Counted from the stretch's first letter, positions 1-8,938 are shown. The stretch is 40,665 nt of DNA from an uncultured Bacteroidales bacterium (GCA_903929315.1 CAIYUC010000163.1:1-40665); one strand, 5' to 3'. The notes: a model not told the origin generated them from the sequence alone. Translations and numbers: made by a program.

Positions 1-67
1 GTGAACAGGGGATTGAAAAAGATTACACTGTTCTGCACAAAACGAAACAGTTGGCTCTGTTTTCAGA

Positions 68-91
68 TACCCCGTAGCTTGCTGCGGGGTA
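68..91. repeat. Short inverted repeat (hairpin)
   Basis: Two 11-base arms, TACCCCGTAGC and GCTGCGGGGTA, flank a TT spacer and pair throughout with one G-T wobble. It lies upstream of the first complete gene. It may be a terminator for a gene ending left of the window or a REP-like repeat; no T-run follows, so the repeat reading is preferred. Confidence 0.6.
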
Positions 92-183
92 GTTCATTGT
101 AATTCCGGAAAAATATTATACAAAGCTTTTCGTCGCAAATGGTATGGAAGTTACCTGTTAATACCCATCACTCTATTTTAAAA

Positions 184-711
184 ATGAAAAAAATGAAAAA
201 AATTATCAGTCTTTTAGCATTGGCAAGTATGGTATCCTGTTCGGTCAACGATTGGGAACTTAAAATCATTGCTGATATGCCAACCACCGACAGGCATGCC
301 ATTCAATATGCTATTGTGGATTTTAATCCGAAAGAAAAGTTTGTCAAGGAATTTTATTCAGCATATCTGCAGGATGCACTGAAAGCAGCAAAAACTGATA
401 AGGAAAAAAATCTTCAGATTACCACCACCATCATGGTGAACTGGGACTTGCTGTTTAAAAAAGTGACTGCTGACAAACTTGGGTTGCTGAATAATAAGGA
501 TACAAATTACATTCGTACAACAGGCGGGATATTTTACGGTCATTCCGAAAATTTGTGGCTTGCTTCAAAATCATTTACAATTGATGGTAAACCATATTGC
601 TATATCGTACCTTTTGTTGTTTCGAAAGGATCAAGTCAATCCTGTAAACTGGACCAGAGCAACCTGATCTCGTTGACCGAAGTCTATAAAAAACAAATTA
701 TTCTTCATTAG
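184..711 (+). CDS. Small putative lipoprotein, unknown function
   Basis: This encodes about 175 residues. The start is set at the ATG at 184 (a second ATG is at 193) because the protein then opens with a Lys-rich n-region, a hydrophobic stretch and a lipobox-like MVSC at about residues 14-17. The upstream in-frame ATG at 139 would add an unlikely leader to the signal peptide. The mature part is a mixed alpha/beta protein of about 158 residues with no motif I recognise. It is predicted to be a periplasm-facing or surface lipoprotein. It is convergent with the next gene, with under 100 bases between them. Confidence 0.65.
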   Translation: MKKMKKIISLLALASMVSCSVNDWELKIIADMPTTDRHAIQYAIVDFNPKEKFVKEFYSAYLQDALKAAKTDKEKNLQITTTIMVNWDLLFKKVTADKLGLLNNKDTNYIRTTGGIFYGHSENLWLASKSFTIDGKPYCYIVPFVVSKGSSQSCKLDQSNLISLTEVYKKQIILH

Positions 712-807
712 TACTTCGTCCTTCGTATTTTGCCATGACGCTTAATGCGTGACTTGTGACCGGACAGATTATGACCTGGCAGGGTTTTACGGAGTAAGTT
801 TATTCTT

Positions 808-2289
808 TCACTTTTTTCCGGAATTAGTTGATGACACCATATCATTTATGGTATATTGTGCAAGCCGTGACATATCCTTACCCAGGTTACCTGTCCATTT
901 CAGATATGCACCTGGATTTTGCAGCAAATCTTCCGAAAGATGCAGTCCAAATCTGAGCGCATTTGAGGTAAAGGATTGCCAGGATCCCGGGCCGCCCAAA
1001 AGGGTAAGCATCCCCTGCATACCGAAGTGAATGCCTGCTTGTAACAGGGTTTTGGTAATAAATGCAGGATGGATAACCTTATTGGCCGGCATGACTCCTG
1101 CGAGAATACCTCCTGCAATTTCAGCGTAAGTCTGATCAGTGGATGCACGTTGTACGATCACCTTGAGCAACTGTATCCACAGTGGATTCAGTTTTCTGTT
1201 GCGGATAAATTGAATAATGGTACGTGAAAGCGCCAGGTCATAACCGATCGCATCATTCAAGCGATCGCGGAAATCCGAGAGCGATTGTTTGCCGAGGTCA
1301 TGGGCCTCCATGGCCATGTGAATGGTTTCAGACGCCCACCTGCCACTTAACAGTGCATACTGGATACCCTCTCCATTCAGCGCATTGATAAGTCCGCCCG
1401 CATCGCCGATAAGCATGACCCTGTCAGCTACGTATTCAAGGCTGGGATCAAAAGTTGATAACGGCCATGCTTCAATTTTCCTTATGATCTCAGCATCAGC
1501 CATGCGGGAATGTAAAGAGACATCCGAAACAATTAATTCCTTCAGCATTTCCTTCAGGTGTTTCTCACCCGGAGGCATTGTTTCCAGCACCATACCAACG
1601 CCCACATTGGCTGTGTGTGGTCCTGTCGGAAACAACCAATAATAACCCGGAAAACTATTTTCTGTAAAATAAAGATCAGCGCGGTTTGCCGGACCGGTCG
1701 TGTTGGTATAATAAGCGCGAACAGCCAGGATCCTGCTTTCATCAGGGTGCTTTTTCCCATGCAGGATGCCTGCAACAGTAGAATTGCTTCCATCTGCACC
1801 AATAATTATTTTTGCGCAAATGTGATGTGTGTTGTTATTCAATTTACATTCTGCATCTACATGGGTTGGATATACAGTATAATGCTGCAAGCGGCATTGC
1901 TCTATGGTTCGCGCACCAGCTTTCCGTGCTGCTATAAATATTTTTTCATCCAGTTCCATTCTTGGAATAACCTTTCCGAATGCAGGAAGATCCCGGACGG
2001 CAGGAAACCTCTGTTCTATCAATTGTTTCCCATCCAAAAAAACAGCAGAGCTGTCAATTCTGTTAGCGCTTTCAAACTGATCACCGATACCTAATCCTTC
2101 AAGTTCCTTCAATGCAACAGGGCCCACAAAGTCACCGCATACCTTGTCGCGGGGAAATTTTTCTGCATCGATAAGGGTTACCGTATACCCCAGCCTGCGT
2201 AAATGCACACCCATTGAAGCGCCGGCAGGACCGGCACCTACGATCAGCACGTCGGTATCATAATGAGGTTGTGAAATTATTCTGATCAT
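808..2289 (-). CDS. Geranylgeranyl reductase-family FAD-dependent oxidoreductase
   Basis: This is a flavoprotein of the geranylgeranyl reductase / p-hydroxybenzoate hydroxylase-like superfamily, which saturates double bonds of prenyl chains. Visible motifs are the N-terminal Rossmann GAGPAG (residues 18-23), an acidic strand end at D41, PRDKVCGD (46-53) with the family Cys51, GADGSNS (164-170), the substrate-site motif GYYWLFP (215-221) matching the YxWxFP signature of geranylgeranyl reductases, and the second FAD motif GDAGG (295-299). At 493 residues it is about 90 longer than archaeal members, with the extra at the C-terminus. It has no signal peptide. It is the last gene of a minus-strand run and follows the 1167-aa gene by 14 bases. 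With a prenyl diphosphate synthase three genes upstream, a reduced isoprenoid product is the natural inference. The exact substrate (prenyl lipid, quinone or carotenoid precursor) is unknown. Confidence 0.85.
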   Translation of the reverse strand: MIRIISQPHYDTDVLIVGAGPAGASMGVHLRRLGYTVTLIDAEKFPRDKVCGDFVGPVALKELEGLGIGDQFESANRIDSSAVFLDGKQLIEQRFPAVRDLPAFGKVIPRMELDEKIFIAARKAGARTIEQCRLQHYTVYPTHVDAECKLNNNTHHICAKIIIGADGSNSTVAGILHGKKHPDESRILAVRAYYTNTTGPANRADLYFTENSFPGYYWLFPTGPHTANVGVGMVLETMPPGEKHLKEMLKELIVSDVSLHSRMADAEIIRKIEAWPLSTFDPSLEYVADRVMLIGDAGGLINALNGEGIQYALLSGRWASETIHMAMEAHDLGKQSLSDFRDRLNDAIGYDLALSRTIIQFIRNRKLNPLWIQLLKVIVQRASTDQTYAEIAGGILAGVMPANKVIHPAFITKTLLQAGIHFGMQGMLTLLGGPGSWQSFTSNALRFGLHLSEDLLQNPGAYLKWTGNLGKDMSRLAQYTINDMVSSTNSGKK

Positions 2290-2303
2290 AAATGAAGGAT
2301 TGG

Positions 2304-5300
2304 CTACTTTGGAAAGACTCTTCCTAATGTTGCCCCCACTAACTGTTTTACAAAATTTGTAGCCATATTTATAGCGCCTTTGGCTAGAATTTCAACGGCC
2401 TTTTCATAGGTTTGTTTATCAAATTGGAACTTGGGTGCCGGATTTTCTGCGTCGACAAATCTCACCCCTTGAAAGGATGGTTGATAAGTACCAGTAAGAA
2501 TTGTCAATTTATTCAAATCAATAGTCATAAATTTTTCAATCTCATTGAGATCATGACACTGCGTTTCATCATCTTTTCCAGGTTCAATCTGTTTTTTAGT
2601 CTCAGGTTTCATAATTAGGGAAATCGGGTCACAAGGTTGAATCATGAATAAACATGTTTTATCAATATACATTTCACTTTGTCCATTTTCCTGCTGAACT
2701 CCTATATAACATGTTATTAAGCGACTCTTTGCGGTGACACGAACAGAAATATGAACCCATTCATTCACCGGCAATGAATTGACCCACAAAACTTTGTCGG
2801 ATGTTGCGAGAGTACCGCCAGTCGGATCAATACCAATCCCCGCTATCCCCTGAGCTGAAACAGGTAAATGATAAAATGCTGTAAACTCATAGTCCCAGCC
2901 GATATTAACACAAATTGTCTGACGTACACCTGCTATTCCGGTGCCATTCAGCTTTAGTCCCTGGGAACGCTGACCATCCCTGCATATGAATTGATCAGGC
3001 ATAAAATATACCGCCTTGAAATTCTGACCAGATTTTTGATTCACATCGAGGACAATAATAGGTTCTGCGAATGATTGCCATTCATTCCTGATGACCGCGT
3101 CAGACAATGCCCTGTTATCTTTATTAATCCTGAATCTGAAACCATTCTCAAAACTTGCATTCATAAGTTCATTAACTTTCACAAGTAGAAATGCCACCCC
3201 TTTTCCGCCATCATCATCAATAACCACAACCTTTGCAAGATAAGTTCCCGGACATTTATAAATATGAGAGACTGAAGCTACCCCAATCCCTTTGGGAGAT
3301 TCATGCTTTTCCTTGATTGTGGCCATTTTGATATTTCCATCACCGCAATCCCATGTGCCGACATGAGTATCACACCAGCCCGGATCGGTAAATACAGCTT
3401 CCAGTCTTACCGGCTGATCCTTGATAACACACATTGATTTATAGGTAAAGACCGTGGGTGCAACATTCAATACCGTGACAGTCATGACACTTTCTCCGAT
3501 GCCACCGGCACTGTCCTCTACTTTCACGTGAACCTGATATACCCCATTATCGCACCATGCATGCTTTATACTGAAATGACCTTGTGCCTGGGGTTCTTTG
3601 TTGGTTTCAACTATCGTTACTGCCTCTGTTTTGGTGTTGTCACCAAAATCAATCCATGCTTTATGGGTATCAAGCCAGTCATCGTCGGTAAATGTACCCT
3701 TCAATTCAACCTCTTCACCTTCCTTAACGGTCATACCGGGAAGATCAAATTGCACCTTTGGCGGTACATTATTGACCTTCACGCTGGCAAAATGTATGGT
3801 TGTAGCCCCTCCTTCCTCAGCCACTTTGATCTGCACCTTGGCAATGTAAAGACCGCTCTTCCCATATCTGTAAGAGGTATTACGCACACTGTATGTTTTT
3901 CCATCACCAGTCATCCATATTGGAGCGGAATTTGGTTTATCAGCTCCTCCATTCAGGTTGACGGCAATATTTCCGGAAGTGATGTAAGGCCCATGTGACC
4001 TTGCCATGTCAATGGAAGTAAGGGCATAAACGCTTGATATGATCATACTACCACTGAAAACCAAACCGTCCGTTTCAATAATTACAGGATTTTCAAATCG
4101 TGCCTTAATATTCCCTATATTATCCAGATGTTCTGGCCAGGCGCCGATCCCTGTAACTTTACCAGATTCATCCCGTGCGACAATCCCTCCTATATTTGAG
4201 GCTATTCCATCGACAACAACAATTATTATTGCGGCGATAATGCCTCCTATAATACCAAATGTTAATACCCCGATAATGACAACCAAAATTTCTGCCCATG
4301 TACTCATACTGACGTCAGGATCGCCATCCAAAAGATGTTTTAACATCTGGGTGCCATCCGGCTGATCCTCCCATGTCAATGTAACTTTCTGGCTAAAGTC
4401 AGCATCCACGTCAATACTATCGAGTACTGCATTTATCACAGTTACCCCTCCATTTACATTGAGGTAACCAGTTTCAAGGCCAAGGTTCAAGGAATTCAAT
4501 TTAACAGTTTTACCTTCTACCTGATCAGCCAGAGTAGTTGGAAGTGTTCCATACTGTTCATCTCGTTTCTTATTGAACTCGTCCTGTACTTTACCAGCGC
4601 TGGTTGCAATGGCAAAATCCCGGGAATCGGGCACAAAATAAGTCACGGCATTCTCATCTGCCCCCGGGCCCGGGTTGATGCAAATGGCCAATGCATTGGC
4701 AATGACTTTCGGCCTGACCTCAATGATCGTAGTAGTTCCGGATGGATCTACTACTTTCCAGACCTGGATCTTTTGCCGGAACAGAAGTTCAGCTTTTACT
4801 TTATCAGCAATAAAATTCTGGATCTGAAGTAATGTCGGAATTTCAACCACAATGGGATCATGACCCCTTAACTTATCAGATGCTGCGCTGTTGAAGCCAC
4901 TCTTAATGATGGCATCCAGATCCATTGAGGCGATACTTGCGGCAGCTTTATTGGAGGTATAATTGCTTCCTTCAACACCATCTGCCGGAATTATATTGGT
5001 TAGTTCAACAGTTGCTCCGGGGAGATTGGCAGTAATTTTATCCGTTGATGAACTATATTCCGCCACCATCACGGTTGTTGCTTTAATTCCCATCGGTGTT
5101 GCAAGAGAGTATCCAAACATGCTTCCGGTTATCTCATAAAACCGGATATAGGTCGGAATGCTTATTTTGACATGGGTTGCATCCTGTTTCGTAACCGAAA
5201 TTTTTTTAACCGGGTCAGAAAGGTCATCATAAAATTCAATTCTTGCCTTCATGCTGAAAGCACCAAAAGAAATCGGGTAATCGTCAATTACATGAAGAAT

Positions 5301-5807
5301 GGAACCATCCTGGTATTTTTTATGCACAAATTCTTCCACTGCAGCATTTGTTACCGGACCTATCGGATCCCCGCTGGTAATATTTACTGTGACCCCATCT
5401 GCAGGCATGGCAGTGAAATCTGCTCCCAATTCGAAGTCAGCTCCGATTATCCGTATCGGAGTTCTGACTGAAATATCCGCTGTCATATCGAAAAACTTTG
5501 CCGAATCGATGGGTGGATTGGCAATTTCGACCTGTATGATCGTCCCCAGCTTGATTTTGACACCATTCACACCGGTATCCATTTCCAGATCGAGTTGTTC
5601 CTGCGGTATCTGTACCTGTCCGCTCGCGACAGTATAAGGTCCAAAACTTACCGGAGCCGGAACTCTTGGTCCAGGGATCTTTATGTATTCAGGTATAACT
5701 CCCGCGTCACTGTTATCTCCACCCGATTTCCAGGCGGCTTTCAACAATTGTTTGAGGGTATTGACAGTCAATTCTGCAATTACCTCGAAGCCATGTGTAT
5801 TTGCCAT
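2304..5807 (-). CDS. Giant PKD-domain protein with possible TULIP-like N-terminal half
   Basis: This encodes 1167 residues. There is no signal peptide: the start MANTHGFEVI is hydrophilic. Residues 1-500 are beta-rich with amphipathic strands and repeated LNLGLETG / LDLEMDTG-type segments. I read this tentatively as a tubular lipid-binding (TULIP/P47-like) fold, a resemblance judged by eye only. Residues 505-541 form a long Gly/Ile/Val-rich hydrophobic stretch that could be a membrane-inserting hairpin. Two PKD Ig-like repeats follow (about 682-780 and 782-879, each with a (D/C)FGD or CGDG turn and a terminal TVxVLNVAP-type strand), then a jelly-roll, carbohydrate-binding-like C-terminal part (880-1050) and a helical tail. 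It sits 14 bases before the geranylgeranyl reductase gene and 109 bases after the 202-aa gene. It could be a lipid-binding scaffold, a surface protein or a toxin-like protein. The PKD call is firm; the N-terminal fold is not. Confidence 0.6.
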   Translation of the reverse strand: MANTHGFEVIAELTVNTLKQLLKAAWKSGGDNSDAGVIPEYIKIPGPRVPAPVSFGPYTVASGQVQIPQEQLDLEMDTGVNGVKIKLGTIIQVEIANPPIDSAKFFDMTADISVRTPIRIIGADFELGADFTAMPADGVTVNITSGDPIGPVTNAAVEEFVHKKYQDGSILHVIDDYPISFGAFSMKARIEFYDDLSDPVKKISVTKQDATHVKISIPTYIRFYEITGSMFGYSLATPMGIKATTVMVAEYSSSTDKITANLPGATVELTNIIPADGVEGSNYTSNKAAASIASMDLDAIIKSGFNSAASDKLRGHDPIVVEIPTLLQIQNFIADKVKAELLFRQKIQVWKVVDPSGTTTIIEVRPKVIANALAICINPGPGADENAVTYFVPDSRDFAIATSAGKVQDEFNKKRDEQYGTLPTTLADQVEGKTVKLNSLNLGLETGYLNVNGGVTVINAVLDSIDVDADFSQKVTLTWEDQPDGTQMLKHLLDGDPDVSMSTWAEILVVIIGVLTFGIIGGIIAAIIIVVVDGIASNIGGIVARDESGKVTGIGAWPEHLDNIGNIKARFENPVIIETDGLVFSGSMIISSVYALTSIDMARSHGPYITSGNIAVNLNGGADKPNSAPIWMTGDGKTYSVRNTSYRYGKSGLYIAKVQIKVAEEGGATTIHFASVKVNNVPPKVQFDLPGMTVKEGEEVELKGTFTDDDWLDTHKAWIDFGDNTKTEAVTIVETNKEPQAQGHFSIKHAWCDNGVYQVHVKVEDSAGGIGESVMTVTVLNVAPTVFTYKSMCVIKDQPVRLEAVFTDPGWCDTHVGTWDCGDGNIKMATIKEKHESPKGIGVASVSHIYKCPGTYLAKVVVIDDDGGKGVAFLLVKVNELMNASFENGFRFRINKDNRALSDAVIRNEWQSFAEPIIVLDVNQKSGQNFKAVYFMPDQFICRDGQRSQGLKLNGTGIAGVRQTICVNIGWDYEFTAFYHLPVSAQGIAGIGIDPTGGTLATSDKVLWVNSLPVNEWVHISVRVTAKSRLITCYIGVQQENGQSEMYIDKTCLFMIQPCDPISLIMKPETKKQIEPGKDDETQCHDLNEIEKFMTIDLNKLTILTGTYQPSFQGVRFVDAENPAPKFQFDKQTYEKAVEILAKGAINMATNFVKQLVGATLGRVFPK

Positions 5808-5916
5808 TTGAAACAGATTTTGTTGATATCATTAATAAAAAGCAGAAAACCTTGAACTTATTTATAAACAGAGACTATTTGTAGAAAATTTGCAGAGTGT
5901 GATCAGATAAGGAATA

Positions 5917-6525
5917 TCAAGATTTACTTTTCCTGCTTAGCCGGAATGTAATTTTTTTTAATGGTATGCTATCTCTCTTTGCTATAAGTTGATTAATGGT
6001 CATAGTATCAGCTAACCGAATATGAGATGCATCCATTTTTCTGTATTCGACAAGGGTTTCAATAATGGGATGATCTTTCCTATAGGATGCCAAAGGATCC
6101 AACACATCTTTATCTGCCTTTTTTGCTGGTTCCTCAACAATCTTCAGAATGGCATTCATCTTCGTTTGACTTATCCCTCCATCTGATAATTTTGATTTCT
6201 CCTTCGAAATCGGCTTTTTTGAGAGAATAATATTAATGTGTGTCTTCACTTCAACAGACGATCCGAGGTCAAACTTCTTACCGGCGGCTATAAAAATGGT
6301 CTCTTTCAGTTGTCTGACTTTTTCTGCGCCCTCTTTACCAAACCGTATTCTGTCCTCGATCTCTTCCCGTGCAGAGGGAGTGAACGAGTACCCTATTTTT
6401 TCAAGGGCTGCCAAAGGATTTGCCAGAGCAATGAAAGCGAGTTCCTGGTTATCAGCGTATTCCTCTAAGATACGGGGAACCTGCAGTTGGAGCTCTTTTA
6501 AGGTTGAAATTTTTCCAGGTTTCAT
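5917..6525 (-). CDS. Hypothetical protein with leader-like helical N-terminus
   Basis: This encodes 202 residues without a signal peptide or membrane segment. Residues 20-75 are strongly helical and include LANPLAALEKIGYSF, which resembles by eye the DPxAALxxxG pattern of nitrile-hydratase-like (NHLP) leader segments found at the start of some RiPP precursors. The rest is Lys-rich, and the C-terminal part (about 140-202) is basic with a hydrophilic tail. No core peptide or Cys/Ser-rich tail is visible, so a RiPP precursor is not supported. It may instead be a small structural or adaptor partner of the cluster. It lies between the 1167-aa gene and the prenyl synthase gene, 59 bases from the latter, on the same strand. 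Confidence 0.6.
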   Translation of the reverse strand: MKPGKISTLKELQLQVPRILEEYADNQELAFIALANPLAALEKIGYSFTPSAREEIEDRIRFGKEGAEKVRQLKETIFIAAGKKFDLGSSVEVKTHINIILSKKPISKEKSKLSDGGISQTKMNAILKIVEEPAKKADKDVLDPLASYRKDHPIIETLVEYRKMDASHIRLADTMTINQLIAKRDSIPLKKITFRLSRKSKS

Positions 6526-6584
6526 AGATTGCGTTTTTCTGTTAAATAATTGATCGCTAATAAAAATATATTTTCGAAAAATAT

Positions 6585-7631
6585 TCAGTAATCCCGGTTC
6601 ACCATATACAGAATCATATTTTCAATAAACTGCCTGTCAATAGTGTCTTGTCTGTCACCAAATACCGTATAAAACTCTTTTAATGCTGCTCCTGCAAGGT
6701 TCTTTGCGCTTTTCTTTCCATATTCAATACACTCATATTTGTCCATCATTTTCATTACCCATTTCATTTCAGGAGGAGTTCTATCTGCACGGTTTTTTGC
6801 CAGGTAACGTGTCAACCGTTCCTTTTCCTTTCCATTGCAAGTGTTTAAAAGATGAATGAGCATCAGGGTACGTTTACCTTCCAAAATGTCACCACAGATC
6901 TCTTTTCCGTACTTCTTATCTCCGATCAGGTTTAAAAGATCATCCTGAATCTGAAAAGAAGCGCCCATATAATACCCGAATCTATTGAACCTATCAGGAT
7001 CGACAGTTCCTCCCGAACCAATGATTGCACCAATACGTATAGGATGTATTACTGTGTACCAGCATGTTTTTTTTAAAATCATTTTCAGGTAATCCTCATC
7101 GGTCAGATTGCAGGTATTGTCCATACGCCACCCCAATTCCATGGCCTGTCCTTCCACTGCTTCCAGTGCCATGTGTTCGACTTCTGAAAAAACCAGCCAG
7201 GTAAGCTTTGGTCCCAGAATAGTGAGATTCTTCATAAGAGGCTTGATACCAAGAACATTCATCGCATCGCCGACATTTATGGCAACAGGCATTCCGTATT
7301 GTTCATGAATAGTTGGATATCCCCTTCTGTCACAACTCTCATCTTCCACATCATCATGCACTAAAAATGCATTATGAAAAAGCTCCAGGGCAACGGCAGA
7401 ATTATACGCTTCATATTCTTTACCGCCGAAGATTTTACACGTTGAGATGCATAAACTTGGTCTGAAACCTTTACCTGCCCGTTTGGGATAAATGCTTACA
7501 AGATCATAAAGGAACTTCTTAGGCTCTCTTTCAGGTATGAATTCAAGAAGTTTTTTTATACTTAATTCCCTATAATTAGTAAGCTGGTTGAGGAATTTTT
7601 CCTGAATATCATTTTGTGACATGGAGATCAA
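6585..7631 (-). CDS. Polyprenyl diphosphate synthase (isoprenyl chain elongation)
   Basis: This condenses isopentenyl diphosphate with allylic diphosphates to give an all-trans prenyl diphosphate. The first Asp-rich motif DDVED is at residues 93-97, followed by RRG at 102-104. The second is FQIQDDLLN (226-234), which ends in Asn where most family members have Asp. The substrate-binding GKGFRP is at 53-58. The residue five before the first motif is Ala and the one four before is Phe; in this family small residues there tend to allow chains longer than farnesyl, but length cannot be fixed from sequence alone. At 348 residues the length is normal. The ATG at 7631 overlaps the upstream stop as ATGA, so translation is probably coupled to the 232-aa gene. 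It likely supplies the substrate for the geranylgeranyl-reductase-type enzyme of the same cluster. Confidence 0.88.
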   Translation of the reverse strand: MISMSQNDIQEKFLNQLTNYRELSIKKLLEFIPEREPKKFLYDLVSIYPKRAGKGFRPSLCISTCKIFGGKEYEAYNSAVALELFHNAFLVHDDVEDESCDRRGYPTIHEQYGMPVAINVGDAMNVLGIKPLMKNLTILGPKLTWLVFSEVEHMALEAVEGQAMELGWRMDNTCNLTDEDYLKMILKKTCWYTVIHPIRIGAIIGSGGTVDPDRFNRFGYYMGASFQIQDDLLNLIGDKKYGKEICGDILEGKRTLMLIHLLNTCNGKEKERLTRYLAKNRADRTPPEMKWVMKMMDKYECIEYGKKSAKNLAGAALKEFYTVFGDRQDTIDRQFIENMILYMVNRDY

Positions 7632-8326
7632 CCATTTACTATCTTAAGAATCAGCATGGCTTTTAGATCATTTAAGTTTTTTGCCTGAAGGAGGCATGAA
7701 TAGGACCCTTCCCTGGCATCAGGAGGAATGGTAATTTTCAATATTACGCTTCCGCTAGTGCCGGGTTGCAGCACCAAAGGATTGGGATCAAATGAGATCG
7801 TATTGGCTGGCAAATGTTCTTCACCATTACCAGAAAAAGCCGAATTTTCAAATTGAATCGATTTCATCTCAGTTTTGCTTTCATTTTCCAACTTGACTGG
7901 CATTTCATAGTATTCGTCCTGTTTCAGTTCTTTTGGCACTGTGATCAAAGGTATATTTGAATTTTTCCCAGATTGAGTGACTTCGGGTGCTGATGATTCC
8001 GTCTTTATACTAATCCACTGTGAAGAAATAGAACTCACATTCTTGACTGCAATTGATGTAAAATCTACCAACAAATCAATAATGTCATGTGCATCTTTTC
8101 TAAATCTCATCAATAATGCCTCCTTATCTTCGGAGTGTAATTTTTTAACATCAGTCATTTTTTCTTCCATCTGTTTGGCGGCAATGATACCTTTTGCAAT
8201 CTCTTCTTCCAGAATATTGGCTGCCTTGATAACAATTTTTGACGTATTGTCAATTATGTTGGAGATTCCTTTCATATTAACACTTGCCTTGGTATCTTTT
8301 TCCTTTGTTGTAGATTTATTTTTCAT
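7628..8326 (-). CDS. Hypothetical protein: N-terminal helical bundle, C-terminal Ig-like domain
   Basis: This encodes 232 residues, predicted cytosolic with no signal peptide. Residues 20-105 are a long amphipathic helical region rich in Lys, Glu, Ile and Ala, superficially like phasins (proteins that coat storage granules). Residues 120-232 form a beta-sandwich with the pattern SFDPNPLVLQPGTSGSV followed by PPDAREGSYSC, typical of small Ig-like NEW3-type or COG1470-type domains. Its stop overlaps the start of the prenyl synthase gene by four bases, which ties it to that enzyme. A surface-binding or scaffold role around a prenyl-lipid body is possible but is only inference. The ATG at 8326 is preceded by no strong Shine-Dalgarno sequence, as in most genes here. 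Confidence 0.6.
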   Translation of the reverse strand: MKNKSTTKEKDTKASVNMKGISNIIDNTSKIVIKAANILEEEIAKGIIAAKQMEEKMTDVKKLHSEDKEALLMRFRKDAHDIIDLLVDFTSIAVKNVSSISSQWISIKTESSAPEVTQSGKNSNIPLITVPKELKQDEYYEMPVKLENESKTEMKSIQFENSAFSGNGEEHLPANTISFDPNPLVLQPGTSGSVILKITIPPDAREGSYSCLLQAKNLNDLKAMLILKIVNG

Positions 8327-8432
8327 GTTTTTATACTGTTGGATTTATTATTATTTATGACTCACCCCTCAGCCATCTAAGATGGCATTGAAGAAAGAAG
8401 AAAAATATGTAAAGAGATTTGAGTGTAATTAA

Positions 8433-8771
8433 CTATTTTACAATAGTTTCATCTTTATTTTGAGAAGTTTCATCAATCTTTTCTTCTCTACAATTAAATA
8501 ATGTAGTAATCCCATTCAGAATGATCTCAGCAAAGGGTTGTCCCATTAAATTGATACCGATTTTATAGCTGCTTCGGGCACAGATGGGCTCGCACACTTT
8601 TATACAGACAGGTATAGGTTTCCCCTCATTATGTAACATATTCATATGAACATCAAGGGGCATCTTAGGCCAATTATTGACATCCATGCCCAAATCATCC
8701 TTGAAAGAATGGTTCAGTTCCAAAGGCTTTTCCTTCGGCCAATCAACGATATGAACTTTATTTTCTTCCAT
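8433..8771 (-). CDS. Small Cys-containing hypothetical protein, first gene of the prenyl cluster
   Basis: This encodes 112 residues, neither secreted nor membrane-bound by its sequence. A compact central segment (about residues 53-88) contains IPVCIKVCEPICARSSY, three cysteines spaced CxxxCxxxC, followed by a GINLMGQPFAEIILNG strand pair; a fourth Cys lies at about 94. The spacing could bind a metal or form disulfides, but no known family is recognised. The N-terminus is Trp/Pro-rich and the C-terminus is acidic and polar. It is 106 bases upstream of the 232-aa gene on the same strand and is probably the first gene of the transcription unit. Confidence 0.55.
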   Translation of the reverse strand: MEENKVHIVDWPKEKPLELNHSFKDDLGMDVNNWPKMPLDVHMNMLHNEGKPIPVCIKVCEPICARSSYKIGINLMGQPFAEIILNGITTLFNCREEKIDETSQNKDETIVK

Positions 8772-8861
8772 AATTAATTGAATTAAAAATTATTGATCAA
8801 CTTTTTTACCAGATTTCTAATAAATGTCTGCAACGAAGATAAATCAATATTAAAGATATTC

Positions 8862-8869
8862 CAAATTTA
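8862..8869 (-). promoter_or_regulatory. Candidate Bacteroidota -7 box for the prenyl cluster
   Basis: On the minus strand this reads TAAATTTG, matching TAnnTTTG. It lies about 90 bases before the first gene of the cluster. No TTTG -33 box stands at the expected 19-21 bases, and the region is very AT-rich, so a chance match is possible. Confidence 0.3.
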
Positions 8870-8938
8870 TTGAATAAAAATTAAATAAATATTTATGAAA
8901 TTTTTGAATTGATCCCTCTCAAATTGGTAAAAAACTTG

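Noticed and set aside
1-102. A short open frame from GTG at base 1 to TAA at 102
   Set aside because: It runs through the hairpin at 68-91, has no recognisable family or Shine-Dalgarno sequence, and could as well be the tail of an off-window gene.
749-1030. Plus-strand frame opposite the geranylgeranyl reductase gene
   Set aside because: It is antisense to a well-supported gene and its translation has no family features; treated as a shadow frame.
5917-6525. A RiPP precursor
   Set aside because: The leader-like segment lacks a core with Cys, Ser or Thr at the end, and no modifying enzyme of a RiPP pathway is in the cluster.
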